A program made the translations under genes and the position numbers. From Terriglobia bacterium (GTDB lineage: Bacteria > Acidobacteriota > Terriglobia > Acidiferrales > UBA7541): DNA of 64,000 nt. Each line of letters starts with the position of its first letter. Positions within the stretch are counted from its first letter, which is position 1. The DNA lies in the NCBI GenBank assembly GCA_020072785.1, contig JAIQGG010000002.1, positions 1,364,001-1,428,000 of the forward strand, written 5' to 3'. Positions 22,485 to 30,457 of this stretch are shown here, one piece after another. Below the pieces are notes generated by a model. That model did not search any database. It was not told where the DNA came from and saw only the letters and a program-made list of their open reading frames with translations.

Positions 22485-25119
22485 GGCGAGAGGCACGATC
22501 GCGCCGGCGGATGGGAATGCGGGGCACGCTGGAACCGCCCAGGCGCGGGTGATGACGGATCGTGCCGAGGATCCGTTTGATGCAAGCCGGGATTCCTCGA
22601 CTCGCGCGAATGACGCGCTCGCTCGGAATGACAGAGAAGGCGACGGCGCAAGAGATACCCCCCTAAAAGCGGGCGCGACAGAAGATCTGGGGCCGAACTT
22701 CGAGCGGCTGGAGGAGTTGCGGCCGGAGCTGGTGAATGCGCTGCGCGACCTGGTGCGGCAGTACCGCGAAGAGGGCGTGGTGGCGCGGCGGCACGAGATC
22801 CGGCGCATGCGCCAGGCGCGGCTGTTCTGGCAGGGGCTGCAGTACGCCTGGTGGAACCCCAACGACATGAATTGGCATCTGCCGTTCGAGTCGCGCTCTT
22901 CCGACGACCGGGCGCTGGAGGAGATGCCGCGGTACCAGTTCGTCACGAATTTTTACCAGGGCTTCGGGCTGTCGTTCATCGCCGTGCTTTCGCAGGACGT
23001 GCCGGGGGTGCGCTTCTATCCGCAGTCGGCGCAATCGCTCGAGGATATTTCGGCGGCGCGCGCGGCCAGCGACGTGGCCGAACTGATCGAACAGAACAAT
23101 CACATGGAGCACCTGCTGACGCTGGTCGGCTATCACTTGTGGACCGACGGAAAGCTGGGCGGGTACGTGCGCTACGTGGCGGACGGGCAGCGCTTCGGAT
23201 TTCACGAGGAAGAGCTGCTGGAGGCGGTGGAGATTCCGCTGGGCGAGGATGTGTACGTGTGCCCGCAGTGCGGGAAGGAGAATGGAAAATCGAAACTCGA
23301 AAATCGAGATTCGGGCGGCGAGGACGGCGAAGCTGAGTCGAATGGCGAATTTCGAGTTTCAAATTTCGCCGCACAGGAAGGTGCGCAGAGCGGGGAACAG
23401 GCGCAATGCCCGGATTGTGGCGCGCAGCTTTCCGATGCAGATCTGCGGCGGGCGGAGCGGGTGACGGTGCCGCGGGTGGCGGGGCGGCGGCGGGTGGCCA
23501 ACGGGCAGGAAGTGATCTCGATCGTCGGCGGGCTGGAGCTGAATACGCCGGTGTGGGCCAACGAGATGCACGAGTATCCCTACCTGCAATGGCAGGCGGA
23601 GGTGCATCGCGCGAAGCTGAAGGCGGCGTATCCGCACGCGGCGGACAAGATCGAAAGTTCGCCGTCGCAGGGCTCCGAGGACGTGTACGCGCGGGTGTCG
23701 CGGCTGAGCGTGTCGCAGGGGCTGCCGTCGATCCATCCGGGCGACGCGCTGGTGAATTTGATCACCTTCGATCGCACGTGGATCCGGCCGTGGGCCTTTT
23801 ACGCGATCGAGGACGAAGACGTGCGCGCGGAGCTGCTGGCGCTGTTCCCGGACGGCTGCTACGTGGCGTTTGCGGGCGAGGCCTATTGCGAAGCGCGCAA
23901 CGAAACGATGGACGACCACTGGCGCGTGCTGCACGCGCTGCCGGGCGACGGGCAGAACCGCCCGAGCGTCGGCGATTCGCTGGTGCAGGTGCAGGAGCGC
24001 TACAACGTGCTCTCCAACATGCAGGCGGAGACGTATGAATACGGCATCCCGCCGATCTACGCCGATCCGCAAGTGCTGGATTTCGACGCGCTGTCCAACC
24101 AGGTGGCCGAGCCGGCAGCGCATTTTCCGGCGCGCGCGCGGCCGGGACAGCCGTTGGCGGCGGGATTTTTCCAGCCGGCGCCGGCGCAGGTGCCTCCGGA
24201 CATGCTGCGGCACCAACAGGACCTGATCGGTCCGGTGTCGCAATTTCTGACGGGGCTGTTTCCCGCGGTGTTTGGCGGAAACATGGAGGGTGTGAAGACG
24301 GCGTCGGGCTATGCCATGGCGCGGGACCAGGCCATGGGGCGGCTGGGGCTGGTGTGGCGGCGCACGAAGCAGTTTTACGCCGACGTGATGCTCCTGGGGG
24401 TGGATTGCTTCCGCAAGAACCGCCCGGAGGACGCGGAGATACCGCTGCTGGGGCCGGACGGCGTGTTCGATTCGCGGGTGATCCGCCTGGCGGAGCTGAA
24501 GGGCAACATCTGCGTGCATCCGGAGGCGGACGAAACGTTTCCGCGGCTGAAGTCGCAGCAGCGCGGGGTGCTGCAGCAGCTCTTTGGGATCAACGACCCG
24601 GTGATCCAGCGGGCGCTGACCGAACCGGCGAATATCGGATACATCAAGAACGTGCTGGGGTTGACGGAGCTGGTGGTGCCGGGAGAGGACGCGCGGAACA
24701 AGCAGTTGCGGGAGATCCAGCAGCTGCTCTCGAGCGCGCCGATGGTGGTGCCGGTGTACACGCGAAGCTCGAAATACGAAACTCGAAATTCGGGCATGAG
24801 CGATGCGCCCAGCCAAGACGCAGCGGCGGGCGGGGCAAGCCCCGCCCCTACAGGTGGGGCCGAGGGTGGGTTGCACGAGCCGCCCTTCGACACTGCTCAG
24901 GGCGCGCCAGTCACGAGTGACCAGGCACCGCTTCTGCTGCTGCCGTCGGTGCCTGTGGATCAGCTGCTGGACGACCATGCGGCGGAATTCGAGGAGTGCA
25001 AGCGCTGGGCGAATTCGGATGCGGGGCAGGCGGCGAAGATGACCAATCCGGCGGGGTTTGCCAACGTGCGCGCGCACGCCGAGGCGCATCTGCGGGCGAT
25101 GCGAGATAGCCGTTCTTAA
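22462..25119 (+). CDS. portal protein with repeat-derived insertions
   Basis: This 885-residue, P22-type-sized portal forms the dodecameric ring for DNA entry and exit. Recognisable parts are FWQGLQYAWWNPNDMNWHLPF, YQFVTNFYQGFGLSFIAVLSQDVPG, YNVLSNMQAETYEYGIPPI, PVSQFLTGLFPAVFGG and a long helical C-terminal part. A zinc ribbon (C267/C270 with C316/C319) is split by about 40 residues encoded by TCGAAA-type repeats. Residues 38-65 come from another dispersed repeat (ASRDSSTRANDALARNDRE). About 775-815 contain a third insertion with a REP hairpin. The last codons are duplicated beyond the Fic gene. Confidence 0.85.
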   Translation: MDPFHTVEARGTIAPADGNAGHAGTAQARVMTDRAEDPFDASRDSSTRANDALARNDREGDGARDTPLKAGATEDLGPNFERLEELRPELVNALRDLVRQYREEGVVARRHEIRRMRQARLFWQGLQYAWWNPNDMNWHLPFESRSSDDRALEEMPRYQFVTNFYQGFGLSFIAVLSQDVPGVRFYPQSAQSLEDISAARAASDVAELIEQNNHMEHLLTLVGYHLWTDGKLGGYVRYVADGQRFGFHEEELLEAVEIPLGEDVYVCPQCGKENGKSKLENRDSGGEDGEAESNGEFRVSNFAAQEGAQSGEQAQCPDCGAQLSDADLRRAERVTVPRVAGRRRVANGQEVISIVGGLELNTPVWANEMHEYPYLQWQAEVHRAKLKAAYPHAADKIESSPSQGSEDVYARVSRLSVSQGLPSIHPGDALVNLITFDRTWIRPWAFYAIEDEDVRAELLALFPDGCYVAFAGEAYCEARNETMDDHWRVLHALPGDGQNRPSVGDSLVQVQERYNVLSNMQAETYEYGIPPIYADPQVLDFDALSNQVAEPAAHFPARARPGQPLAAGFFQPAPAQVPPDMLRHQQDLIGPVSQFLTGLFPAVFGGNMEGVKTASGYAMARDQAMGRLGLVWRRTKQFYADVMLLGVDCFRKNRPEDAEIPLLGPDGVFDSRVIRLAELKGNICVHPEADETFPRLKSQQRGVLQQLFGINDPVIQRALTEPANIGYIKNVLGLTELVVPGEDARNKQLREIQQLLSSAPMVVPVYTRSSKYETRNSGMSDAPSQDAAAGGASPAPTGGAEGGLHEPPFDTAQGAPVTSDQAPLLLLPSVPVDQLLDDHAAEFEECKRWANSDAGQAAKMTNPAGFANVRAHAEAHLRAMRDSRS
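23281..23371. repeat. TCGAAA-type repeat in the portal gene
   Basis: Repeated AATCGAAACTCGAAAATCGAG and the inverse AATTTCGAGTTTCAAATTTCG form inverted arms within the portal gene. Related segments occur at 24,765, 27,297, 42,551 and 43,186. Confidence 0.6.
24765..24851. repeat. TCGAAA repeat plus REP hairpin in the portal gene
   Basis: AAGCTCGAAATACGAAACTCG (24,765 on) is followed at 24,828-24,851 by GGGCGGGGC-AA-GCCCCGCCC and CTAC. All of it is read in frame as a low-complexity linker. Confidence 0.65.
25033..25102 (+). repeat. left 70-bp direct repeat flanking the Fic cassette
   Basis: This segment is identical at 67 of 70 positions to 26,450-26,519. It encodes AKMTNPAGFANVRAHAEAHL and a few more residues at the portal C-terminus. 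Confidence 0.9.
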
Positions 25120-25140
25120 GAGATGGGTTTGTACGAGCGA

Positions 25141-26340
25141 TTACTCCGGCTTAGCAGATGCTTGACCGTGGGTCACGATAGATAGGATGCGCGGGGCCAA
25201 ATAAACCCGATTACGGGGTTTGCCGGTAATCTCATGCAGGATGCCGGCATCCACGAGTTTCTGGACAGTGGCTTGGGCACTCGGAAAAGTTACTTTTAAT
25301 ATTTGCGCGGCCCCGGAAATTGTCACTGCAGGTGTCATGAAAAGGGAGTCGACTAGCTTTAGCGCGTGAGCGGATGCTCGCGGGCCCTGCAACTGGTCAC
25401 GGTACTCCTGACGAAGATTCAAGAGTTTTTCCGATCGTGCTGTTGCTTCCTTTGCTTCCTGTGCCACACCGCGCAGGAAAAAGGTGATCCAAGACTCCCA
25501 TGCCCCCGACTGACTAATATCGAGGAGATGGTCGTAGTATTCAGCTCGATTACGTTCAAAATGGGCACTTAATTGGAGGACGGGTTGCGAGAGGATGCCC
25601 CTCTCGCACAACAAGAGGAGCAGCAGGAGACGGCCGATGCGGCCATTGCCGTCCTCGAACGGGTGAATTGCTTCAAATTGGTAGTGGCTCAGCGCAAGCC
25701 GAACCAGGAACGGCAGCGGGCTTTCTGCGTGGAGTACCTTCTCAAATGCATCGAGACAAGCAGCTAGTTCCGCGGGAGGTGGCGGCACGAATCGCGCTTC
25801 TGTGATTGACCGGCCATGACGTCCAATCCAGTTTTGTACACGCCGGAACTCGCCAGCCCGCCGATCCCCTCCGCGAACACCGCGCATGAGTTGCGCATGC
25901 AACTCGCTGATCAATCGGAGGCATACAGGCAAATCGCGGAGACGTTTGAGTCCATATTCTAGAGCATCGACGTAGTTCTGTACTTCCTTTACGTCTGGGT
26001 TCTTGGCTTCTGTGGGGTTGATTTCAAACAGCAGCAACTCTTTCTGAGAAGCATACGTTCCTTCTATGCGGCTGGAGAGTTCGGCTTCGCGGCGCAATAA
26101 TGGACGTACGAGAAGTTTCGAGTTTGGGAGCGAACGAGTGACGCCTTCGAGCAAACCAAGCGCATGGCCTGCCTCCTCGGCAAGCTGCGTGATTTCGGAG
26201 CTGAGCGGGAGGTCGATAGGAATAGGTGCGGGCACAAATGCCATTCCACCTTCGGGGATGGCAATCAATCGACCAGGGCTATCTGCTTTGAAATCTGCAG
26301 GATTCATAGCAGAGTTTACTTTAGCATAGGTTTGTAACAA
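25141..26340 (-). CDS. Fic-family AMP-transferase
   Basis: This 399-residue Fic protein has the full active-site loop HPFEDGNGRIGR (226-237) and an N-terminal inhibitory helix motif SxxxEG at 89-94 (SSRIEG, Glu93). Together these mark a class II Fic enzyme that holds itself inactive until released. Such enzymes transfer AMP from ATP to hydroxyl side chains of target proteins. A winged-helix-like C-terminus (about 335-385) follows. An alternative start is at 26,307 (MNPADFK). It is AT-richer than the phage genes, lies opposite to them, and is bracketed by direct repeats, so it is a moron-like insertion. Confidence 0.93.
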   Translation of the reverse strand: MLQTYAKVNSAMNPADFKADSPGRLIAIPEGGMAFVPAPIPIDLPLSSEITQLAEEAGHALGLLEGVTRSLPNSKLLVRPLLRREAELSSRIEGTYASQKELLLFEINPTEAKNPDVKEVQNYVDALEYGLKRLRDLPVCLRLISELHAQLMRGVRGGDRRAGEFRRVQNWIGRHGRSITEARFVPPPPAELAACLDAFEKVLHAESPLPFLVRLALSHYQFEAIHPFEDGNGRIGRLLLLLLLCERGILSQPVLQLSAHFERNRAEYYDHLLDISQSGAWESWITFFLRGVAQEAKEATARSEKLLNLRQEYRDQLQGPRASAHALKLVDSLFMTPAVTISGAAQILKVTFPSAQATVQKLVDAGILHEITGKPRNRVYLAPRILSIVTHGQASAKPE

Positions 26341-26449
26341 ACGGCATAATTAAAGATAACGGCGCGTATCTTTAATAAGAATCCCCTTATTAAAGACGAC
26401 TTTAGTGGCCCGTGCGCCGATCGAAGAGACTACTGCTGTTCACTCACTT

Positions 26450-26519
26450 GCGAAGATGACCAATCCGGCGGGGTTTGCCAACGTGCGCGCGCATGCCGAA
26501 GCGCATCTGCGGGCCATGC
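26450..26519 (+). repeat. right 70-bp direct repeat flanking the Fic cassette
   Basis: This second copy of the portal 3' end remains open to a stop at 26,540-26,542 (ending ...RAMPQRPGIA). It has no start codon of its own and is a remnant of the portal gene. Confidence 0.9.
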
Positions 26520-26574
26520 CGCAGCGGCCGGGGATTGCCTGAACGATTTGCGGGCTCAACGAGGCGAATGAGCA

Positions 26575-27972
26575 ATGATCATGAGCGTGAATCCACAGAG
26601 CGATGCGGGGACGAACGGGCATTCGGCCGTGGGGGATGTGCTGTACGCGATGAGCGATGAGCAGATCCTGGAGATGGAGCCGGAAGGAGACGCGAGCCGG
26701 GAAGAGGGGGCGGGGCGCGGCGAGCGTGTAGCGCTGGGCGATAGCCCTGCGGGTGTTGCGGTTCGCGGGGAAGGGAATGCGCGAGCGGAAAATGCCGCGG
26801 GGCTGACGCCCCGCGCTACAGGAACGGCCGACGGGGCAGCATCGGCTGTCGAGCCAGCGCCTGCGGCGAAGCAAGACAAGGGGCAAGCGCCCGAATGGCT
26901 CGAGAGGGCGATGAGCGATGCCGAGCGCGGCGCGGAAGCCCGCGCGTTCTGGGAAGGGGCGCAGAAGGCCCAGCAGGAGGCGGCGGCGTACCACGAAGTG
27001 TTTGCCAAGCCGGAAGAGGCGCGGGCGGCGGCGGAACGGGCGCGGCAACTGGAGACGCTCGACCGCTTGTATTTCGGGGCGAGCGGCGGGCGTCCGGAGG
27101 AAGCGGCGGCGGCGCGGGAGGAGCTGGCGCAGACGCTGCTGCGGGAGGATCCGGCGGCGTTCCGGGAGATGGTGGCGGCGGGAGTAAGAATTCTTCAGAA
27201 AGCCACCCCGACTGGGCCGGGGCAAGCGCCGGCACAGAGTCACGGAGAAAAGCGGGAAGATGCCGGGCTCGCGGCCAGGCCCGGGCTTGAGGCAGGACGA
27301 AACTCGAAAAGCGAAATGCGAAATTCGCCCGCGGCGGATCGGTCCAGCCAGGATGGGGTGGCGCGGTATGCGGCGTTTGAACGGGCGGCCAACGAGGAGT
27401 TGAACCGCGAGGTGGGCGGGGAGATTGCACGCACGATTGCGCGGGCCTTGCCCTACGCCGAAACAGGCGGAGATGCCGGGCGGCCGGGAGAAGCTGTGCG
27501 TGGCGCGACCGCGTCCGGGCGCGGAGCGGTGCAGGAGCGGCTGAGCGCGGCGATCCGGGAAGAGGTGGAGGCGGGACTGCGGAGCGACCGGCAACTGGGC
27601 GAACAAGTGGCGCGGGTGCTGGGCGGCGCGGGGGCCCAGGGGCCGCGGCTGGATGAAGAGGCGCGCGGGCAGGTGGTGCGGTTGATCGGGGAGCGGGCGC
27701 GGCAGCTGGTGCCGGGCGCGGCGCGGCGCGTGCTCCAGGAGTGGACGCAGACGGCACTGGCGGCGCATCGCGCGCGGGGCGGGCGGGGGGATGCGGCTGC
27801 GGCGCGGACGGATGTGGCGCCGGCGAGTTCCCGAAGCAGGGCCGCAGCGGAGACGGCCGCGGGTTTACGCGGCAGCCCGGAGAGGCCCAGCCGCGACCGG
27901 GACGCTGGCGCGACCCGAGCGCGCGGGGTGGATTACCGGAAGATGAGCGACGAACAGATTTTGGAGATGTAG
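26575..27972 (+). CDS. scaffold-like assembly protein
   Basis: This 465-residue, highly charged, Ala/Glu/Arg-rich helical protein lies between portal and capsid, where the scaffold gene normally sits. It has no membrane or signal segment. MSDEQILEM occurs twice, at residues about 26-34 and as the last residues of the protein, suggesting two capsid-binding ends. Inserted low-complexity stretches come from repeats at 26,796 (REP) and 27,227-27,330. Scaffolds guide coat assembly and are removed later. The assignment rests on position and composition. Confidence 0.65.
   Translation: MIMSVNPQSDAGTNGHSAVGDVLYAMSDEQILEMEPEGDASREEGAGRGERVALGDSPAGVAVRGEGNARAENAAGLTPRATGTADGAASAVEPAPAAKQDKGQAPEWLERAMSDAERGAEARAFWEGAQKAQQEAAAYHEVFAKPEEARAAAERARQLETLDRLYFGASGGRPEEAAAAREELAQTLLREDPAAFREMVAAGVRILQKATPTGPGQAPAQSHGEKREDAGLAARPGLEAGRNSKSEMRNSPAADRSSQDGVARYAAFERAANEELNREVGGEIARTIARALPYAETGGDAGRPGEAVRGATASGRGAVQERLSAAIREEVEAGLRSDRQLGEQVARVLGGAGAQGPRLDEEARGQVVRLIGERARQLVPGAARRVLQEWTQTALAAHRARGGRGDAAAARTDVAPASSRSRAAAETAAGLRGSPERPSRDRDAGATRARGVDYRKMSDEQILEM
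26796..26819. repeat. REP-like hairpin in the scaffold gene
   Basis: CGCGGGGC-TGAC-GCCCCGCG is followed by CTAC and read in frame (AAGLTPRATG). Confidence 0.65.
27297..27330. repeat. TCGAAA-type repeat in the scaffold gene
   Basis: GACGAAACTCGAAAAGCGAAA continues to GAAATTCG; it is related to the portal-gene repeats. Just upstream, GGCACAGAGTCACGGAG (27,231 on) belongs to the CACAGAG family. Confidence 0.55.
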
Positions 27973-27994
27973 TCCCCAAGAAAAACAAAATTTG

Positions 27995-28037
27995 CCACAG
28001 AGGCACAACGGACACAGCGGTAGAAGTGTCTCTGTGG
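27995..28037. repeat. CCACAGAGGCAC inverted repeat before the capsid gene
   Basis: CCACAGAGGCAC and GTGTCTCTGTGG form inverted arms about 20 bases apart. The element matches the arms of the larger palindrome behind the capsid gene. Confidence 0.65.
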
Positions 28038-28091
28038 ATTCCCAGCGGATTCCCTTCGGGAGTGCAGCAGCAATTCTAAGGAGAAAAACGA

Positions 28092-29348
28092 ATGCCAGCA
28101 CAGAACAACGCGAACGTCGTCGCGTTGCAGCTCGAGAAGGTGCGCGACAAGGTGCCCCTGCTCTACGAGCGCGACGACATTCTGCTTACCATGATCCAAC
28201 AGCGCGGCGATGTGGAGAAGGTTTCCAACCGCGCGATGCGCCTGCCGCTGCAGGTGAACCCCGGCGGCAAGGCGGGCAGCTACAACGCGGACGGCGGCGA
28301 CCTGGGCCGCGGCTCCGGAACGCAGTACGACGTGGCCACGATCTCGCCGATCTTCTTCCGCTTCGCGATTGAAATCACGAAGCTGGTGGAGTACGCGACG
28401 GCGGGCCGCGAGCGGGCGGTGGAAAACGCGGCGAAGCGCGAGGTGGCGAACGGGATGAAGCAGTTCCGGGCGTTCCTCGACAAGCTGATGCAGACGGGCG
28501 GGAACGGCGTGCTGGGCACGGTCAGCGCGATCAACGGCACCACGCTGACGATGAGCGTGCCGAGCGGCGCCGCGCTGGTCTACGTCGGACAAACGATCCA
28601 GGCGTACGACACGACGCTGACGACCAACCGCGGCACGGCCAACGTGACCGCGGCGGACCCCATCAGCGCGACGCAGACGATCACTCTGGACGCCAACCCG
28701 GGCGGGCTGGTGGTGGGCGACGTGCTGGTGCACGACGGGCTGAGCGGGGCGAGTCCGGTGTCGCTGTTCGGCATCAAGTATCACCAGAACAACGCGACGA
28801 CCGGGACGTGGCTGAACCTGAACCGCGCGACCTATCCGGTGCAACTGGCGACCCCGCGCGTCAATGCCGGGAACGCCGCGCTGACGCCGGCCAACGTGCG
28901 CCTGGCCATCAACAAGGTGCGCAAGGCCCTGGGCATCAACCATCTGGGCAAGCTCATCGCGTACATGGCGGTGGAGCAGGAGCACGCCTGGGAAAACCTG
29001 GGGATCACCGTCAGCCAGATCATCAAGGAAGGCGGCGGACGCGACGGCAACGACCTGGATCTGCTCTTCAGCGGGCGCAAGACGATGAGCGGGATCCCGA
29101 TCAAGTCCAGCGTGAACGCCGATCAGACGCGCGTGGATTTCCTCGACCTGTCGCACTGGGGCCGCGCCGTGCTGAAGGACATCGACTTCTTCGAGGTCAA
29201 CGGCAACACGGTGTTTCCGATCTACGGGGCGAGCGGCGGGCTCGCGGCGTCCTACATCTTCTACTTCGACACGGCGTTCCAGGTGTGGAGCGACTCGCCG
29301 CGCAGCGGCGCGTACATCGACACGCTGGCACGGCCGAGCGGCTACTAA
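28092..29348 (+). CDS. major capsid protein
   Basis: This 418-residue HK97-fold-type coat protein has a strong ribosome site (AAGGAG) upstream. N-terminal residues 1-60 are helical (ALQLEKVRDKVPLLYERDDILLTMIQQRGDVEKV). A beta insertion of Ig or telokin type sits at about 140-220 (LGTVSAINGTTLTMSV...GGLVVGDVLVHD). Later motifs include LAINKVRKALGIN, GITVSQIIKEGG and GIPIKSSVNADQTRVDFLDLSHWGRA. Size and order fit phage coat proteins of P22-like and N4-like type. Inverted repeats bracket the gene and a terminator follows it, so it may be transcribed at a distinct level. Confidence 0.85.
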   Translation: MPAQNNANVVALQLEKVRDKVPLLYERDDILLTMIQQRGDVEKVSNRAMRLPLQVNPGGKAGSYNADGGDLGRGSGTQYDVATISPIFFRFAIEITKLVEYATAGRERAVENAAKREVANGMKQFRAFLDKLMQTGGNGVLGTVSAINGTTLTMSVPSGAALVYVGQTIQAYDTTLTTNRGTANVTAADPISATQTITLDANPGGLVVGDVLVHDGLSGASPVSLFGIKYHQNNATTGTWLNLNRATYPVQLATPRVNAGNAALTPANVRLAINKVRKALGINHLGKLIAYMAVEQEHAWENLGITVSQIIKEGGGRDGNDLDLLFSGRKTMSGIPIKSSVNADQTRVDFLDLSHWGRAVLKDIDFFEVNGNTVFPIYGASGGLAASYIFYFDTAFQVWSDSPRSGAYIDTLARPSGY

Positions 29349-29357
29349 GAAGGATTA

Positions 29358-29460
29358 GCCACAGAGGCACAGAGACACGGAGAGAAAAGGCACGAAAAAG
29401 AAGGCCGGGAAGAGCCGGCCTTCTTTCTTTTTTCTTCTGTGACTCCGTGTCTCTGTGGCA
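29358..29460 (+). terminator. large inverted repeat with terminator after the capsid gene
   Basis: Outer arms GCCACAGAG...GACACGGAG and CTCCGTGTC/CTCTGTGGC enclose a hairpin AAGGCCGG-GAAGAG-CCGGCCTT (29,401-29,422). This is followed by CTTTCTTTTTTC, a strong rho-independent terminator. The whole palindrome spans about 100 bases. Confidence 0.85.
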
Positions 29461-29466
29461 TTCCCC

Positions 29467-30063
29467 ATGATTGTCATTCTTCGCGAGAGGCACGAGGCGC
29501 CGGAAACGGTGGCGCGGCGGCTATTGCTGGCCGGGGGCGTGAACCGCTTTGGCGGGGGCAATTACCGGGCGGTGTGGGGTTGGAACCGGCTGGCGTGGAT
29601 TGGCGGAAAGTTCGAGGAGCGCGATCCGCAGACGGGCGCGCTGCTGCGGGAAGTGGTGGAGCTGCGGCAGGAGCCGAAGTATCCGGCGGTGAACCGCTGG
29701 CACATCGAGCGCTGGGTGGCGCCGGAAGTGTACGGCTCGCCGCGGGCCTGGTACGCGCAGACGGCGGAGATTGCGGACGGGCGCAGCGTGCCGGCGCTGG
29801 GGCCGTATCCTTCGCGGGGTGAGTACGAGCACTGCTTCACGCTGGAAGGGCGGCGGGGCGAGTTCCTGCAACTGACGGCGACGGCGGCGGAGCGGATTGC
29901 GCAGGCGATCGAGTGGTCGCGGGGGCAGGCGCGGGTCTTGCGGCGCGCGGCGCTGTATGAACGGGAGAGGCGCGAGGAGCGGGAGTACGGGGAGTGGGCG
30001 TACGACCTGCTGGATGACGCGGGGCCGGCGTTTCATAGGCAGCCGTTTGTAACGGTGCTGTAG
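29467..30063 (+). CDS. phage head-region protein, unknown
   Basis: This protein has 198 residues from the ATG at 29,467 (MIVILRERHEAP). The ribosome site is poor and a start at 29,455 is also possible. It has a Trp/Tyr/Arg-rich middle (GGGNYRAVWGWNRLAWIGGKFEERD, AVNRWHIERWVAPEVYGSPRAWY) and a helical, acidic-basic C-terminal part (VLRRAALYERERREEREYGEWAYDLLD). It lies between capsid and holin-like genes. No family was identified. Its TAG stop is part of a GTAG-headed repeat. Confidence 0.6.
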   Translation: MIVILRERHEAPETVARRLLLAGGVNRFGGGNYRAVWGWNRLAWIGGKFEERDPQTGALLREVVELRQEPKYPAVNRWHIERWVAPEVYGSPRAWYAQTAEIADGRSVPALGPYPSRGEYEHCFTLEGRRGEFLQLTATAAERIAQAIEWSRGQARVLRRAALYERERREEREYGEWAYDLLDDAGPAFHRQPFVTVL

Positions 30064-30082
30064 CGCAGGGCGAAGACCTGCG
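30060..30082. repeat. GTAG-headed hairpin
   Basis: GTAG + CGCAGG-GCGAAGA-CCTGCG. The TAG is the stop of the upstream gene, as also seen with terL. Confidence 0.6.
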
Positions 30083-30148
30083 GGGTAACGCAAAACAATT
30101 GCCGCGGGGCTGGCGCTTCGCGCCACACCAGGCAGGGTGCCGGACACC

Positions 30149-30373
30149 ATGACACGACTACAGATCTGGCTGCGGGGAATAGTGGCGGCAGCGATCAGCG
30201 GAGCGTCGGGCGGGGCGCTGACCGGGTTTGCGGCGGTGGGGATCGATCCGCAACATTTCAATCTGCAGGCGGGGATCGGGGCGACGCTGCGGATCGGAGC
30301 GGCGGCGGCGCTGATCAATGCGGTGATCGGAGTGGCGGCGTATCTGCAGAAATCGCCGCTGCCGGAAGAGTGA
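30149..30373 (+). CDS. small holin-like membrane protein
   Basis: This protein has 74 residues from the ATG at 30,149; a GTG at 30,137 adds four. Two hydrophobic helices are GIVAAAISGASGGALTGFAAVG and LRIGAAAALINAVIGVAAYL, joined by a short polar loop, with an acidic-ended tail KSPLPEE. The layout fits class II or III holins, although it sits among head genes. Confidence 0.5.
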   Translation: MTRLQIWLRGIVAAAISGASGGALTGFAAVGIDPQHFNLQAGIGATLRIGAAAALINAVIGVAAYLQKSPLPEE

Positions 30374-30457
30374 CTCGTGACTGGCGACCCCGCTCCAGGC
30401 TCTGGCCGCGAATAGGCCGCTCGCGGAACAAACAAAACAAGAGGCAAAGGACACACC

